Positions 1 to 8,989 of a stretch of 20,705 bases of DNA are shown piece by piece (the stretch's first letter is position 1; each line of letters starts with the position of its first letter). A program made the translations under genes and the position numbers. Origin of the DNA: Haplomitrium mnioides. Lineage: Eukaryota > Marchantiophyta > Haplomitriopsida > Calobryales. The DNA is taken from NCBI GenBank assembly GCA_049999725.1, contig JBNGIS010036063.1, forward strand, positions 1-20,705. Reading direction: 5' to 3'. The notes under the pieces were generated by a model, which worked only from the letters and a program-made list of their open reading frames with translations, did no database searches and was not told the origin of the DNA.

Positions 1-1
1 T

Positions 2-151
2 CGTCGTGACATTGTTGAATATTTGGTTCGTTGGAAAGGCTACCCTATTTATGAAGCTACTTGGGAGCTATTGGAGAATTTGGCTAATGCTTCTGCACTT
101 GTTCACTCTTTTGAGAACTCTCTTACTTGCAACGAGCACGTTGCCTCTTAA
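2..151 (+). CDS. Chromovirus integrase C-terminus with chromodomain (partial, 3' end)
   Basis: The open frame enters from the left edge and ends at TAA 149-151, giving about 49 residues. It contains EYLVRWKGYP, then EATWE and a Leu/Phe-rich tail (ENLANASALVHSF). This is the signature of the chromodomain at the C-terminus of Ty3/gypsy chromovirus integrases, which is thought to guide integration to heterochromatin by binding modified histone H3. The stop is followed at once by a polypurine tract and an LTR, so this is the last part of the polyprotein of element 1. No stop or frameshift is visible in this short piece, so it looks younger than the other elements in the window. Only the end of the gene is present; the state of the rest is unknown. 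Confidence 0.85.
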   Translation, partial: RRDIVEYLVRWKGYPIYEATWELLENLANASALVHSFENSLTCNEHVAS

Positions 152-164
152 AAGGGGGGAGGAT
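151..164 (+). other. Polypurine tract of element 1
   Basis: The run AAAGGGGGGAGGAT follows the pol stop codon and lies directly before the LTR start TGTAACGG. In LTR retrotransposons this tract primes plus-strand DNA synthesis, and it fixes the left border of the 3' LTR. Confidence 0.8.
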
Positions 165-285
165 TGTAACGGTCACTAACTTTAGTAAGCCATAGCTAAA
201 AATGAAGTAAGATATAGTGTCAACTATGTCTAGAAAGCTATTACTAAGTTAGAGTAACATAAAGCGGTTGCTATTTTAGAGAGTT

Positions 286-415
286 GGACACGTGGCAAAA
301 GGAGAGAAAGTCAACGAATTAAAGTGAAAAATGGAGCACTTTAGAAGAGGATAAGGACACATGGCAAGCAATGAATTAAAGTGAAAAGAAGGTTCTAAAG
401 ATAAGGACACGTGGC
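286..415 (+). promoter_or_regulatory. Triplicated G-box / ABRE-like motif in LTR U3
   Basis: CACGTGGC occurs at 289-296 and 408-415, and a one-base variant CACATGGC at 358-365, each preceded by GGA and followed by AA. The stretch AATTAAAGTGAAAA also recurs between them, so this is a short imperfect tandem repeat of about 50-70 bp. CACGTGGC is the core of plant abscisic-acid response elements bound by bZIP factors. The variant is explained by a C-to-T change at a CpG. Activity is inference. Confidence 0.6.
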
Positions 416-458
416 AACAAGAGAATAAAAGTAAAGGGTGGTCCAATTAGAGCGAAAG

Positions 459-558
459 NNNNNNNNNNNNNNNNNNNNNNNNNNNNNNNNNNNNNNNNNN
501 NNNNNNNNNNNNNNNNNNNNNNNNNNNNNNNNNNNNNNNNNNNNNNNNNNNNNNNNNN
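459..558. other. Scaffold gap (100 N)
   Basis: Exactly 100 N inside the LTR, the usual placeholder for a gap of unknown size. Any open frame spanning it is an artefact. Confidence 0.98.
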
Positions 559-561
559 AAG

Positions 562-569
562 TATATAAA
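562..569 (+). promoter_or_regulatory. TATA box of the element 1 LTR
   Basis: TATATAAA lies just right of the gap, in the LTR 3' of the G-box repeats and about 130 bases before the LTR end. This is the expected place for the retroelement promoter, with transcription starting some 25-35 bases downstream at the start of R. Confidence 0.6.
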
Positions 570-701
570 GAAGGGAGAGTGCCTTGTTTGGCATCTCTTA
601 CCTTGGGGGTTTTGAAGTTCCTTGTGTGCCTCTTTTATGCTAACTTGTATGTGTTATATTTGTGCTAATTCGTGCGTGTAATGTGGGATTGTGGTGTTAC
701 A

Positions 702-706
702 CAAGG
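702..706. other. Probable 5-bp target-site duplication (CAAGG) of element 1
   Basis: CAAGG follows the LTR end directly. The second copy of the host LTR holds the uninterrupted site at 5405-5409 in the context GGGACAAGGTGAGC, so CAAGG is a single copy in the empty site. The partner duplication should lie left of the element's 5' LTR, outside the window. Confidence 0.65.
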
Positions 707-2019
707 CGAGCGAGGTTTTTGTGCAAGGAGATTTGGCTAGTGAGGTGACTTCCAACGAAAAAGCAGAGGGCTCTGGTTGGTGAGGGAGACTCACTCCTCA
801 ACATTATCTTGCGCATAAGTTCACTTCTTTAGCAATTGTACTTGTGAATTTCATGCCTCTTTTTTGCTTGGGAGGACAATTAGGGAGGATCCCTCCTCTA
901 GAGCTAGGGAGGGTGAGTTCAAGAGTGGCTAAGTAAAGGATTTACTGGGGCAATCCAGGCCAAAGGTTTCAATCTAGTGACATTTTGTGGGAGCCTGAAG
1001 AGTCCTGGTGAGGTATGCTTCTAAGAGAAGAGTAAGGAGGCGAAATCGGGCAGCAAGGTGGAGTTGGGTGCAACCGATGTTTGAGAGGAGCACCTCCTTG
1101 GTGAGGGAGTGAGAAGATACACCTTCTATAGGGAAGAAGTTAAACTTTCTTGACTGAATGGGTGTGTGAGCAACTTGAGGTGGTGTTAGAAAGGGGGCAG
1201 CCATCAATCGAGGGCAGCCGAAAAGAATTTTAGGATCGTGGGAGGTGGAGGAGCCAACTAATCTGAAGACCAACGATTGATATCAACAAAGGAGCAGTCC
1301 GTGGGGGCAACAAGAAGAACCAATACAATCAAAGGAGGACCTCTAGCAAATAGTAATCCAAGGGCAGCACCAATCGAAGAAGAGGACATCAAGATGATAC
1401 AAATTCCTGATTTCAAGAATTGGTAACGCCGTGCCAAGGGTGCTTTTCGGTCCTGTGGTTTTTGGGTGTGAAATTTCAGTGTGTAGATAGTCTGAATTCT
1501 GCAATAGGGTTAGGAAGGGCATGTGAAAGCATTCAAAACATTGCTAGAGAAAGTAGGTTGTCATTGAGTAGCATAGATTCAAAGTTTTGTTTTTGGTAGT
1601 AAACTTCAACATAGGAGAGATGAAGAGTGAGGGTGAGAGACAGATTTTGGTTGTTGGAATTCTGTAATCACAGATCTGGGCCTGGTCCCAAGGAGGGGTC
1701 AGAACTATATTCTTGTACTCCAAAGACCAGCCACCTCCACCAAGGGGTGAGCAAGAATAAAGCTAAGTAAAAGCGCCTTTTCGGTCTCTCAAAACTCTGT
1801 TCTAGACCTAAGACATACGTGGACCAGATTGCCAGTGAATAGGAAACCAAGGAGGAGTGCCCAAACCTAAACCAAACCCAGGCAAACACCCTCCTCAAAT
1901 GCTCAAGTCGATAAAGTGTCGGTCCCTCCTACAACCAGTATCCCATAAATCCTTATTTCGGTGCCTATAGCGACGTGGTGTTGTTGTTTCAGCATAGCAC
2001 CCCATCGGTAGGGCCGACA
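702..2019 (+). repeat. 5' LTR of element 2 (5' part displaced by element 1)
   Basis: This aligns base for base with 5405-6490 from CAAGG to GGGCCGACA, except for one extra block of 232 bases at about 1522-1753. The length arithmetic is exact: 1318 minus 232 equals 1086. The end CCGACA at 2019 is followed by a short spacer and a TGG primer-site candidate. About 12% of positions differ over the first 220 bases by eye, so the insertion is old. No gene is carried; short minus-strand frames here (974-1273, 1668-1898) are chance. Confidence 0.8.
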
Positions 2020-2028
2020 TAAAATTTT

Positions 2029-2046
2029 TGGCAACCACAAAGGGAT
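2029..2046 (+). other. Primer-binding-site candidate of element 2
   Basis: TGGCAACCACAAAGGGAT lies 9 bases after the LTR end, in the position where a TGG-starting tRNA complement is expected, preceded by AAAATTTT. I cannot name the tRNA with confidence, and mutations may blur it. Confidence 0.4.
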
Positions 2047-2257
2047 GCACTTGTCAAAGTCTAGTTAAGGTTGTTGCCTTGAAGGACCGAAAACAGGGGG
2101 AGCCACTGAACTTGTTCTTTGGAGCGAAAATCCACTACAACCTTGAAACCAGAAATTCTGAAACAAAAAGAAAAAAATCTGAGACCAGAAACCTTATTGT
2201 CCTAGCATCATGGAAGGCTTAAATGAGTGTACTGTCCAAAGGGCCAGGTGCTAATAT

Positions 2258-3490
2258 GTTCCATTCAGAGGCACCACCAAAGAGGATCGAGATGATTGGA
2301 TCGTCGAATTTGAGAGGACGGCAAAGGCAAATGGCAAAAAGGCCATTATGACCACTATACTCTCTGGTGTACTGAAGGGAGAAGCGGGACCTTGGTACCT
2401 GGGATTGTCGGATGCTGCCCAAGACATCTGGGACCTATTCAAACCTTTGTTCTTGAAGGAGTTTAGAAAGCTGGGAGGAGGGGACGAAGCTCTCATCAAA
2501 ATCGGCCAGCTTCTAATGAAGAAAATGGAATCACTCAAGAAATTTCTATAGCGATTCCAATGGTTGGTTAGACGATTAAACCCTACTCCAGAAAATGGCC
2601 AGCTATGCTCATGGTTTGTTTCAACCAAGCCAAGGCGAGTAGGAGTGTGGGTAAGGCAGAACAACCCACCCACATAGGAAGATGCAGTGGCGCTGTCCCA
2701 CTCATTCATTCGGGCAGCGGTAGTGAGTGTTAGGAAAAAGACCAAGATGAACTATGGGTCAGGATCATCTTCCAGCGAGGATGACAATGATTCTGATTTT
2801 GAAAGTTCTTCCTCTTCTTTAGAATCCGAAAGTGAGAGTTCAAAGGAGAGTTCTAATGATGACCAACATAAGAAAAAGAAAAAAGAAGCTGCACAAAAAG
2901 AAGAAAAGGGAGAAATACCAAAAACACGAGAAGAGTGGGAAGGATAAGGGAACCCTTAACTTGGCTGTACTTCCCAAGAAGAAACCAGTAGTCAACCCAA
3001 TGGAGGACATAAACCAAAAATTAGAAGCCTTATGCATCCACTTTGCTGATCTAAAGCCCTAAGGCAAAAAAGTGAGCTCCACAAGGGCGCATGTATGGTG
3101 TTTGCGATGTGGGAAGTACGGGCATGCCAACAATCTGGAAGCATTCTCTATCCAAGATGTTAGAGAGGAACTTGAATATGTGCAAGAGGAGGTGGAACTC
3201 GTACATAAGGAACCACCCGAAAATGTTTACCAAATAACTTCCAATCCCCGAACTATGATGGGCAGGTCATTGCCCTCTGGACTGAACTAGCAAACCACAT
3301 GGGCTGAGCCCAGGCCAGAAAATAATATATGGGAGAGGGCAGCGCGCACCCGAATCATGGTATGTTGGAATTGCGGCCAACTTGGCCACATATCACCAAA
3401 TTGCCTTGAACCAAGGAAACAAGGGTGGGGGGTCCCAGCCAGGCTATGTACCACCTATAAGAGGGAGGGGCACTCTACGCCCTACTGCCC
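2258..3490 (+). pseudogene. gag: gag of element 2 (retrotransposon gag domain plus three zinc knuckles)
   Basis: Gag is the capsid/nucleocapsid precursor. From about 2258 the frame gives DDWIVEFERTAKANG, then LKGEAGPWYLGL, the typical plant retrotransposon gag core. A Ser/Glu/Asp-rich stretch followed by a Lys run (2755-2930) comes next. After a shift into another frame near 2930, three CCHC zinc knuckles follow: 3099-3140 (CLRCGKYGHANNLE, last Cys lost), 3363-3404 (CWNCGQLGHISPNC, intact) and 3447-3488 (second Cys replaced by Tyr). In-frame stops are TAG 2549, TAG 2675 and TAG 3288. The 164-codon frame on the opposite strand (2251-2745) is a shadow. Broken by stops and at least one frameshift, so no functional product is expected. 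Confidence 0.8.
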
Positions 3491-4530
3491 TGCAAACAGT
3501 TGACCTGAATCACCTGCTGGCCAAGGGACTGAGCCCTATGTGGACCGCAGACAAGAACTCAGACAAGGAGGGGACATTTTGGGTGCAATACCTGCACCAA
3601 GTCATGGAGGAGGATCTTTTGGATAGAGCAGCAGCTCTAGAAATTCTTGTATACCACCTTGCAGCCAAGGAAACTGAAGCTGCTGAACCTGAACTCACCA
3701 GGGAGTTGACACATCTTGAGCATTTAGAAAAAGTACCGATAAATGGAGAGAAGGACGAACCGGAGGCTGAAAAAAGCCTGCAAGGAGTCCACCAACGTGG
3801 GCAACAATTGGTGGTGCTGGAACCTGGGACAAACCTTCCATCAAGGGGCAGCCCACAATCCATAAGCTCAAATCTGTATAGAACCATAACAACAGAAGCA
3901 AGGAAGGCCTTCCAAGTAGGATTCGGATAAACCGCCACCGATGAGTTAGCTTTGACACAAGCCTTAGGGAATTGTCAGGACGTGTTTGCATGGCATCATT
4001 CAGATTTGAGAGGAGTGCCTGGAAAATTTGGGGAGCACCGCATTGACTTGGAACCCTCAGCCATTCAAGTGAGGCAAAGACAATACCGATTAAATCCCAA
4101 AATGTCATTGCTAGTGCAGGAGGAAGTGGATAAACTATTGTAAGCGGGATTCGTATACCTTATTCTCAATAGTAAATGGGTCTCACCAGTGGTAGTGGTC
4201 CCTAAGAAACCCTGCCTTGATGGAAAACCTAAGGTGCATATCTACGAGGATTACCTAAAACTCAACCTCACCACTAAGAAGAACCACTATCCTTTACCTT
4301 TCATTGATGAGCTGTTGAACTTAGTAGCAAGCCAAGAAGCTTATAGCTTCATGGATGGCTACTCTAGTTACAACTAGGTGTGGATCAAACAAGAGGATTA
4401 GTTGAAGACCGCTTTCACAACAGAATGGGGGGTGTTCGTCTTTCGGAGAATGCCTTTTGGACTATACAATGCACCGAGGACATTCCAAAGGTTAATGATG
4501 AATATGTTTCATGATTACCTCCGAAATCAT
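3491..4530 (+). pseudogene. pol: pol of element 2: pre-RT region and 5' half of reverse transcriptase
   Basis: One frame, open upstream from 3382, runs through four stops: TAA 3928, TAA 4141, TAG 4375, TAG 4399. Residues before about 3930 show no aspartic-protease DSG/DTG motif that I can see. From 3952 the text is RT: DVFAWHHSDLRG, RQYRLNPK, then after the stop at 4141 AGF, SKWVSPVVVVPKK, PLPFIDELL, SFMDGYSSYN, and RRMPFGLYNAPRTFQR. Homology ends near 4530 at MFHDYL, before the YxDD active-site box, so the palm domain lacks its catalytic pair. The two TAG codons sit where the family has Gln (YN-Q and ED-Q). RNase H and integrase are missing. Confidence 0.85.
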
Positions 4531-4865
4531 GCCCGTAGAACATAAATCAACCAACGTAGTTTCAAAGATGGTGATGTCTTCAAGCAACTGCGGTCCAACA
4601 GGAATCGGTTAGCCAAACGGAATGTGCAACATTTACACATAGCACTATCATGGGTACACTCTTAGCGGTGGATTCGGTTTCAGCTATAGCACCAACGTCT
4701 CTGGAGGTGTGCAAATGAGCTTCAGCTCGCCGCTGGATGCTGCTGCCATTCTAGGATTGGAGAGTGATGGACGTGAATTGGATGTCAGGAAGAATTGAAT
4801 GCGCAAGGGTAGGGAGTGAATTGAAAGAGGAGAACGAGGAAGATTTGAACGAGGAGGACTTGCTT
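4531..4865 (+). other. Unrecognised internal segment between broken RT and polypurine tract
   Basis: This follows the abrupt end of RT homology. It could be the remnant of a deletion that fused RT to the far 3' end of pol, or captured DNA. A 51-codon frame ending at TGA 4797-4799 reads GYTLSGGFGFSYS and further Gly/Ser-rich text, and the frame from 4764 is rich in Glu. I recognise no domain in either. A purine-rich end leads into the polypurine tract. Confidence 0.4.
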
Positions 4866-4877
4866 GGAGGGAGAGGA
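4866..4877 (+). other. Polypurine tract candidate of element 2
   Basis: GGAGGGAGAGGA is followed by TTT and then TGTCAATTAC. The arrangement matches element 1 (purine run ending in GAGGAT, then TG). Confidence 0.5.
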
Positions 4878-4880
4878 TTT

Positions 4881-6490
4881 TGTCAATTACAGTACGGGAA
4901 GATCAGTGCCCAGATGCGAGGGGGAGCTTCCCCCATAAAAGGGAATAAAAAGCATAAACATAAAAGGACAAATGAAATAAAAAACTAACTAAGTTGAGAG
5001 AAGGAAAAGATAAAGAAGCCAAAGGGACTTTAAATGAAAATGCCCTCTAAACTTAGTTGGGAAAAGCAGTGCTCACCAAAACTTAGGATGACCTTCAAGT
5101 GTGGCTTAAACTAATGATAGTAAGTCAGTTAATAAAGAAATGGAGTTTGGCCAAAAAGAGAGAGTCTTCAAATTTTGACCATAGTATTAGTTAACTATGA
5201 CTAATATGAGGGTTAAAATTAGTTGCATGGATGAGCGCCAAAACAAAAGCAAATAGAGCAGTTAATGAGGTTCTCACTACTTGTCACCTAGGGGGTATAG
5301 CCTCCTACGGGGCTCATTATTGACATCCTTTGTTGTTGTTTTTTTTTTCTTTTCGTCAGGTTGGGAAGCAAGCGGAGGAGGAGGCGCTAGGAATAGACAA
5401 GGGACAAGGTGAGCATGGTTTTTGTGCAAGGAGATTTGGCTAGTGAGGTAACTTCTAGCGGAAGAGCGTAGTGCTCTGGTTGGTGAAGGAGACTCACTGC
5501 TCAACATTATCTTGCGTATAAGTTCACTTCTTTAGCAGTTGTACTTTTAAATTTCATGCCTTTATTTTGCTTGGGAGGACAACTGGGGAGGATCCCCCCT
5601 CTGGAGCCAAGGAGGGTGAGATCAAGAGTGGCTGAGTAAAGGATTTGTTGGGGCAATCGAGGCCAAAGGTTTTCATCTAGTGACATTTCGTGGGGGTTTG
5701 AAGAGTCTTGGTGAGGTATACTCTTAAGGGAAGAGTAAGGAGGCAAAATCAGGCAGCAATATGGAGTTGGGTGCAACCAGTGTTCTAGAGGAGCACATCT
5801 TTGGTGAGGGAGTTAGAAGATACACCTTTTGTGAGGTAGAAGTTAAACTTTCTTGACTGAATAGGTGTGTGAGCAACTGGAGGTGGTGTTAGAAAGGGGG
5901 CAGCCATCAATCGAAGGCATGTGACAAGATTTTTGGGATTGTAGGAGGTGGAGGAGCCAACTGATCTGAAGACCAACGAGTGATATCAGCAAGGGAGCAG
6001 TTTGTGGGGGCAACAAGAAGGACTAGTACGATCAAATGAGGACCTCCAGCCACTAGTAATCCAAGGGCAGCACCGACAGGAGAAGAGGACATCAAGATAA
6101 CGCAAATTCTTGATTTCAAGAATTGGTAACGCCGTACCAAGGGTGCTTTTCGGTCATGTGGTTTTTGGGTATGAAATTTTAGTGTGTAGATAGTTTGAAT
6201 TCTGCAATAGAATTAGGAAAGGCAAGAATAGAGCGGAGTAAAAGCTCCTTTTCGGTCTCTCAAAACTCTGTTCTAGACCCGAGACATACCCGGACCAGCT
6301 TGCAAGTGAATAGGAAACCAAAGAGGAGTGCCCAAACCTAAACCAAACCCAGCCCAACACCTTTCTCAAACGCTCAAATCAACAAAGTGTCAGTCCCTCC
6401 CACAACAAGTATCCCATAAATCCTTATTTCGGCGCTTGCGGCGACATGGGGCTGTTTTTTCAGCATAGCACCCCAACGGCAGGGCCGACA
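4881..6490 (+). repeat. 3' LTR of element 2
   Basis: The right end, CCGACA at 6490, matches the 5' copy end at 2019. Identity with the 5' copy is certain from 5405 onward. The left border at 4881 is inferred from the polypurine tract, a TG start and TGTC matching the GACA end, giving about 1.6 kb. It carries a TATA-like CCATAAAAGGG at about 4934 and the undisturbed element 1 target site at 5405-5409. A 232-base block present in the 5' copy is missing at 6224. Bases 4881-5404 have no partner in the window because the matching part lies left of element 1. Confidence 0.7.
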
Positions 6491-7523
6491 CCAATGAGTA
6501 TATAGCACCTTGTCTGTTCCTCAAACATAAGGGACAAAAATTTTCCATTGTATCAATATGCGTGGATGACATCAATATCTTTGGAACTCCTAAATTAATT
6601 GCTATTGTGGTAAATACTCTGAAAGGAGTCTTTGACATGAAAGATTGGAAAGCCGACCTGTTGTTTAGGCATTTTGTTTGATTATTTTTCTAAAGGGATC
6701 CTCATTGCCCAAAGTATATACACACAGATAATCCTAAAGCAATTTAATATTCACAAATCCTACCTTGTCAACACTTCTATGGATCCCTAGATCCAACAAA
6801 AGACATGCTAATAAAGCGTCGAGAGTATTAACCGATGCTTGGGTCAAAAAAGCCCTATCTCTATGCAATTGGATCTTTATTATATTTGGCTAATCAGACA
6901 AGGCTTGATATGAGTTTTGTAGTGAGTCTCCTTGCCATACATAGTGCTCAACCAACTATAAAATACTGGAATGGTATTAAATCTGTTTTTAAATATTTAC
7001 AAGGAGTTATTGACATGGGTTTATATTTTCCAAAGGATATGAATCATCAAATGATAGGTTTTGCTAATGTTGGATACATATCTCATACAAATGATGCCGA
7101 ATCCCAAATGGGATATGTATTTCTACAAGGCATAACAAAGATTTCATAGAAGAGTGCAAAATAGACGCTTATTGTGACTTCATCAAATTGTATAGAGATT
7201 AGAGCACTATATGAAGCCACTAGAGAATGTATTTAGCTCAAAATCTGGTTCAACATATTCATAAGAATACAAAATAGTCGTTAACGACAGTTCCTATGAT
7301 TATTTACAAAGATTATTGCCCTTATGTGATGCAAATTGCACAAGGCTTCATTAAAGAGGATCGTATTAAACATATAGCTCCTAAGCTATTTTACACCCAT
7401 GATCAACATGGTGATAGAGTATCTGTTGAATGGATCCCCTCTACCTAGAATAGAGCTGATTTATTTACAAAGGCTTTGCCTCCAACATTACACAAAGATC
7501 AAGTACATGGTATAGAAATGTGA
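6491..7523 (+). pseudogene. pol: Ty1/copia reverse transcriptase-RNase H remnant
   Basis: Copia pol carries RT and RNase H at its C-terminus. Here the text starts in mid-RT at APCLFLKHKG, then SICVDDINIFGTPK with the active-site box as CVDD at 6559-6570 (usual YVDD). It continues in a second frame (KGILIAQSIYTQIILKQFNIHKS, split here only for reading), and from 6835 shows GSLLYLANQTRLDMSF, RNase H residues GYISHTNDAESQMGYVF, TSSNCIEIRALYEATREC, and in a third frame KEDRIKHIAPKLFYTH and NRADLFTKALP before TGA 7521-7523. Stops at 7147, 7162, 7234 and 7446 are all TAG at positions where the family has Trp or Gln. The N-terminal two thirds are absent, cut by element 2. Confidence 0.85.
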
Positions 7524-8989
7524 AAACTGTTGACTCTACAGCAATCACATATGCTACTTGTTTAAAGATAAAGAAACTTATCTCAAGTAATATTGTTGCA
7601 TACTTTATGGATTCCTGCTTGATTCTACAACTTTAGTATTCATCACGCATATTTACCTTGCATCAACAGTTTCCAACATTAGTCCTGAGTTACATGTATA
7701 TACATAAGTTATCTGGTAACTTAGTTTCTGTATATATTTAACAATTTTGGCTGCATCAAAGCTATATATTCTATTGGTCATATAACATTGCACTTTGTTA
7801 TCGTATGAACTACCAGTAACAATTGTCCTAAGCCAAATTCTGAAGCTCAAAGATATAGATTATCAATTTTAGATCTCATATGAAATCGGAGATGCCAAAC
7901 TTCTTCTCAAAAGGCGCATCATGTTAGCTTGAAAACCACTTGATTTTGTGTTGGAAAGGTGGTTTACAATCAAATGATTACAATCTTAGCAACTTATGTA
8001 GACCAGCTTGAACATTTAGAAGAATGAAAACAAATTTTGATCAGACTCTGGATATGAGAAAGCCACTCGACTTCCCTGCCTCCCAAGGGGTAACCAATCA
8101 AGCATCCTCTCCCTCTTCTAAATTTTCAATATTTGTATATGTTCTCTCCAAATGTTCATTCTGATTCTTCTCAAGATTTATGACTTTGAATTCTTTTTTC
8201 TCCATGTTCATGACCCCTCTTCTCCTAACAGTAACAATTGTATGCCTTCTTTTACCTCGTGCGCTCTTTGAGAACTTTGCTTCTTTCTTGGCAGAATGTA
8301 GGACTTAGAGCTATCCGCTCTTAATCTTCTCAAAACTCTTCCCTCTCTCTTGAACAAGTTACAAAAGTGCTTTCAGAATTAAGGACAACTCCACCTTGAG
8401 AGCGATTGCTTTGATAGATTAAAGAGATATTAAGCCCGTCAACAAAGTCTAATCTCGCCGATCCGTCGACCCATAATACTAGTTCTCTCCCTTCTCCACC
8501 TAGCACTTACACTTATTTAACAATGCATCCTAATCACACTCTCAATTAGGTAGGCTCTACAATCAACTCTTCCTTGATTGACATCCTTCTTTGGTCCCTC
8601 CCCTCTCTTGGACAATTTCAAAAGATAAACAAGCAACAATAAGACAACCATATTGGAATTTCATAGTACAAAGATGAGGCAATCAACAACTTCTTTGATT
8701 TCAACATTCAAGTTATATATTTTAGAGATAGTTTCAATTCTTTCTAAAAATTTCACCCTTTAGCAGATGATGCATTGCTTCCAATATCCAAAGGAACATC
8801 TAAACATCCAAATACTCAAATTAGATCCACCAACAAAGTCTTCATCAAGAAAATCTCTGCAATAATCTTGCAATTGTATCCTTATTTCTCATGCAAACAT
8901 TGCGTATGATAACTCTTTGGAAAGCCCTTGAAAAAAACCTTCCCAACAAGCTAAAAATCCCTTCATTTGGACCAAAATTGATGTCATTT
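7524..8989. other. Unassigned AT-rich stretch
   Basis: No recognisable protein domain and no copia LTR could be identified after the copia stop. On the minus strand, TATCAAAGC (8408-8416) resembles one end of a Met-tRNA primer site (TATCAGAGC), with purine-rich text after it. Bases 8430-8989 could then be an old LTR read leftward. That is weak. A 69-codon minus frame is listed separately. Confidence 0.35.
8098..8304 (-). CDS. Short open frame, unrecognised basic/acidic protein fragment
   Basis: The minus strand is open for about 68 codons from 8304 to TGA at 8098-8100. Its text begins with a Lys/Arg-rich part (AKKEAKFSKSARGKRRHT), then MNMEKKEFKVINLEKNQNEH, and ends acidic (ENLEEGEDA). There is no ATG at the frame start; the first internal ATG would give about 38 residues. 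It lies downstream of the primer-site-like sequence at 8408, so a gag remnant is possible, but I see no family motif. It may equally be chance. Confidence 0.2.
   Translation of the reverse strand, partial: VLHSAKKEAKFSKSARGKRRHTIVTVRRRGVMNMEKKEFKVINLEKNQNEHLERTYTNIENLEEGEDA

Larger units (their letters stand above)
165..701 (+). repeat. 3' LTR of chromovirus element 1 (contains the N gap)
   Basis: The LTR begins TGTAAC at 165 and ends GTTACA at 696-701, a perfect 6-bp terminal inverted repeat. It sits right after a polypurine tract and is followed by CAAGG, the probable target-site duplication. Length is 537 bases including 100 N, so the true length is uncertain. U3 holds repeated G-box motifs, and a TATA box lies 3' of the gap. 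A diverged copy of its first 119 bases lies on the other strand at 8990-9108, roughly 80% identical by eye, so the family is present at least twice here. Confidence 0.85.
702..6490 (+). mobile_element. Decayed Ty3/gypsy retrotransposon (element 2), internally truncated
   Basis: Two direct copies of a long repeat (702-2019 and 4881-6490) flank a 2.9-kb interior with, in order, a primer-site-like TGG sequence, gag with zinc knuckles, and a reverse transcriptase of the Ty3/gypsy type. RT stops short of the catalytic aspartates, and RNase H and integrase are absent, so this copy could not have moved by its own proteins. Its 5' LTR is split by element 1 at the left side. Its 3' LTR abuts a Ty1/copia RT in mid-domain, so it inserted in that older element. 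The RT text (NSKWVSPVVVVPKK, PLPFIDELL, RRMPFGLYNAP) resembles Athila-like plant lineages, a tentative assignment from memory. Confidence 0.8.

Noticed and set aside
376-668. Two open frames across the N run
   Set aside because: They consist mostly of unknown residues from the scaffold gap inside an LTR.
974-1273. 99-codon minus frame with a partial counterpart at 5785-5976
   Set aside because: Both lie within the LTR copies of element 2; the frame is repeated only because the LTR is, and it is broken in the second copy.
2251-2745. 164-codon open frame on the minus strand
   Set aside because: It lies opposite the gag core of element 2, whose plus-strand text (EFERTAKANG, LKGEAGPWY) matches a known family; the minus frame has no recognisable domain.
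4605-4799. Possible captured host gene (GYTLSGGFGFSYS, GRELDVRKN)
   Set aside because: Short, no recognised family, and preceded by a stop; kept only as an unrecognised segment of element 2.
4764-4988. 74-codon plus frame, Glu-rich
   Set aside because: It runs across the polypurine tract into the 3' LTR; it could contain the last codons of pol but is not a separate gene.
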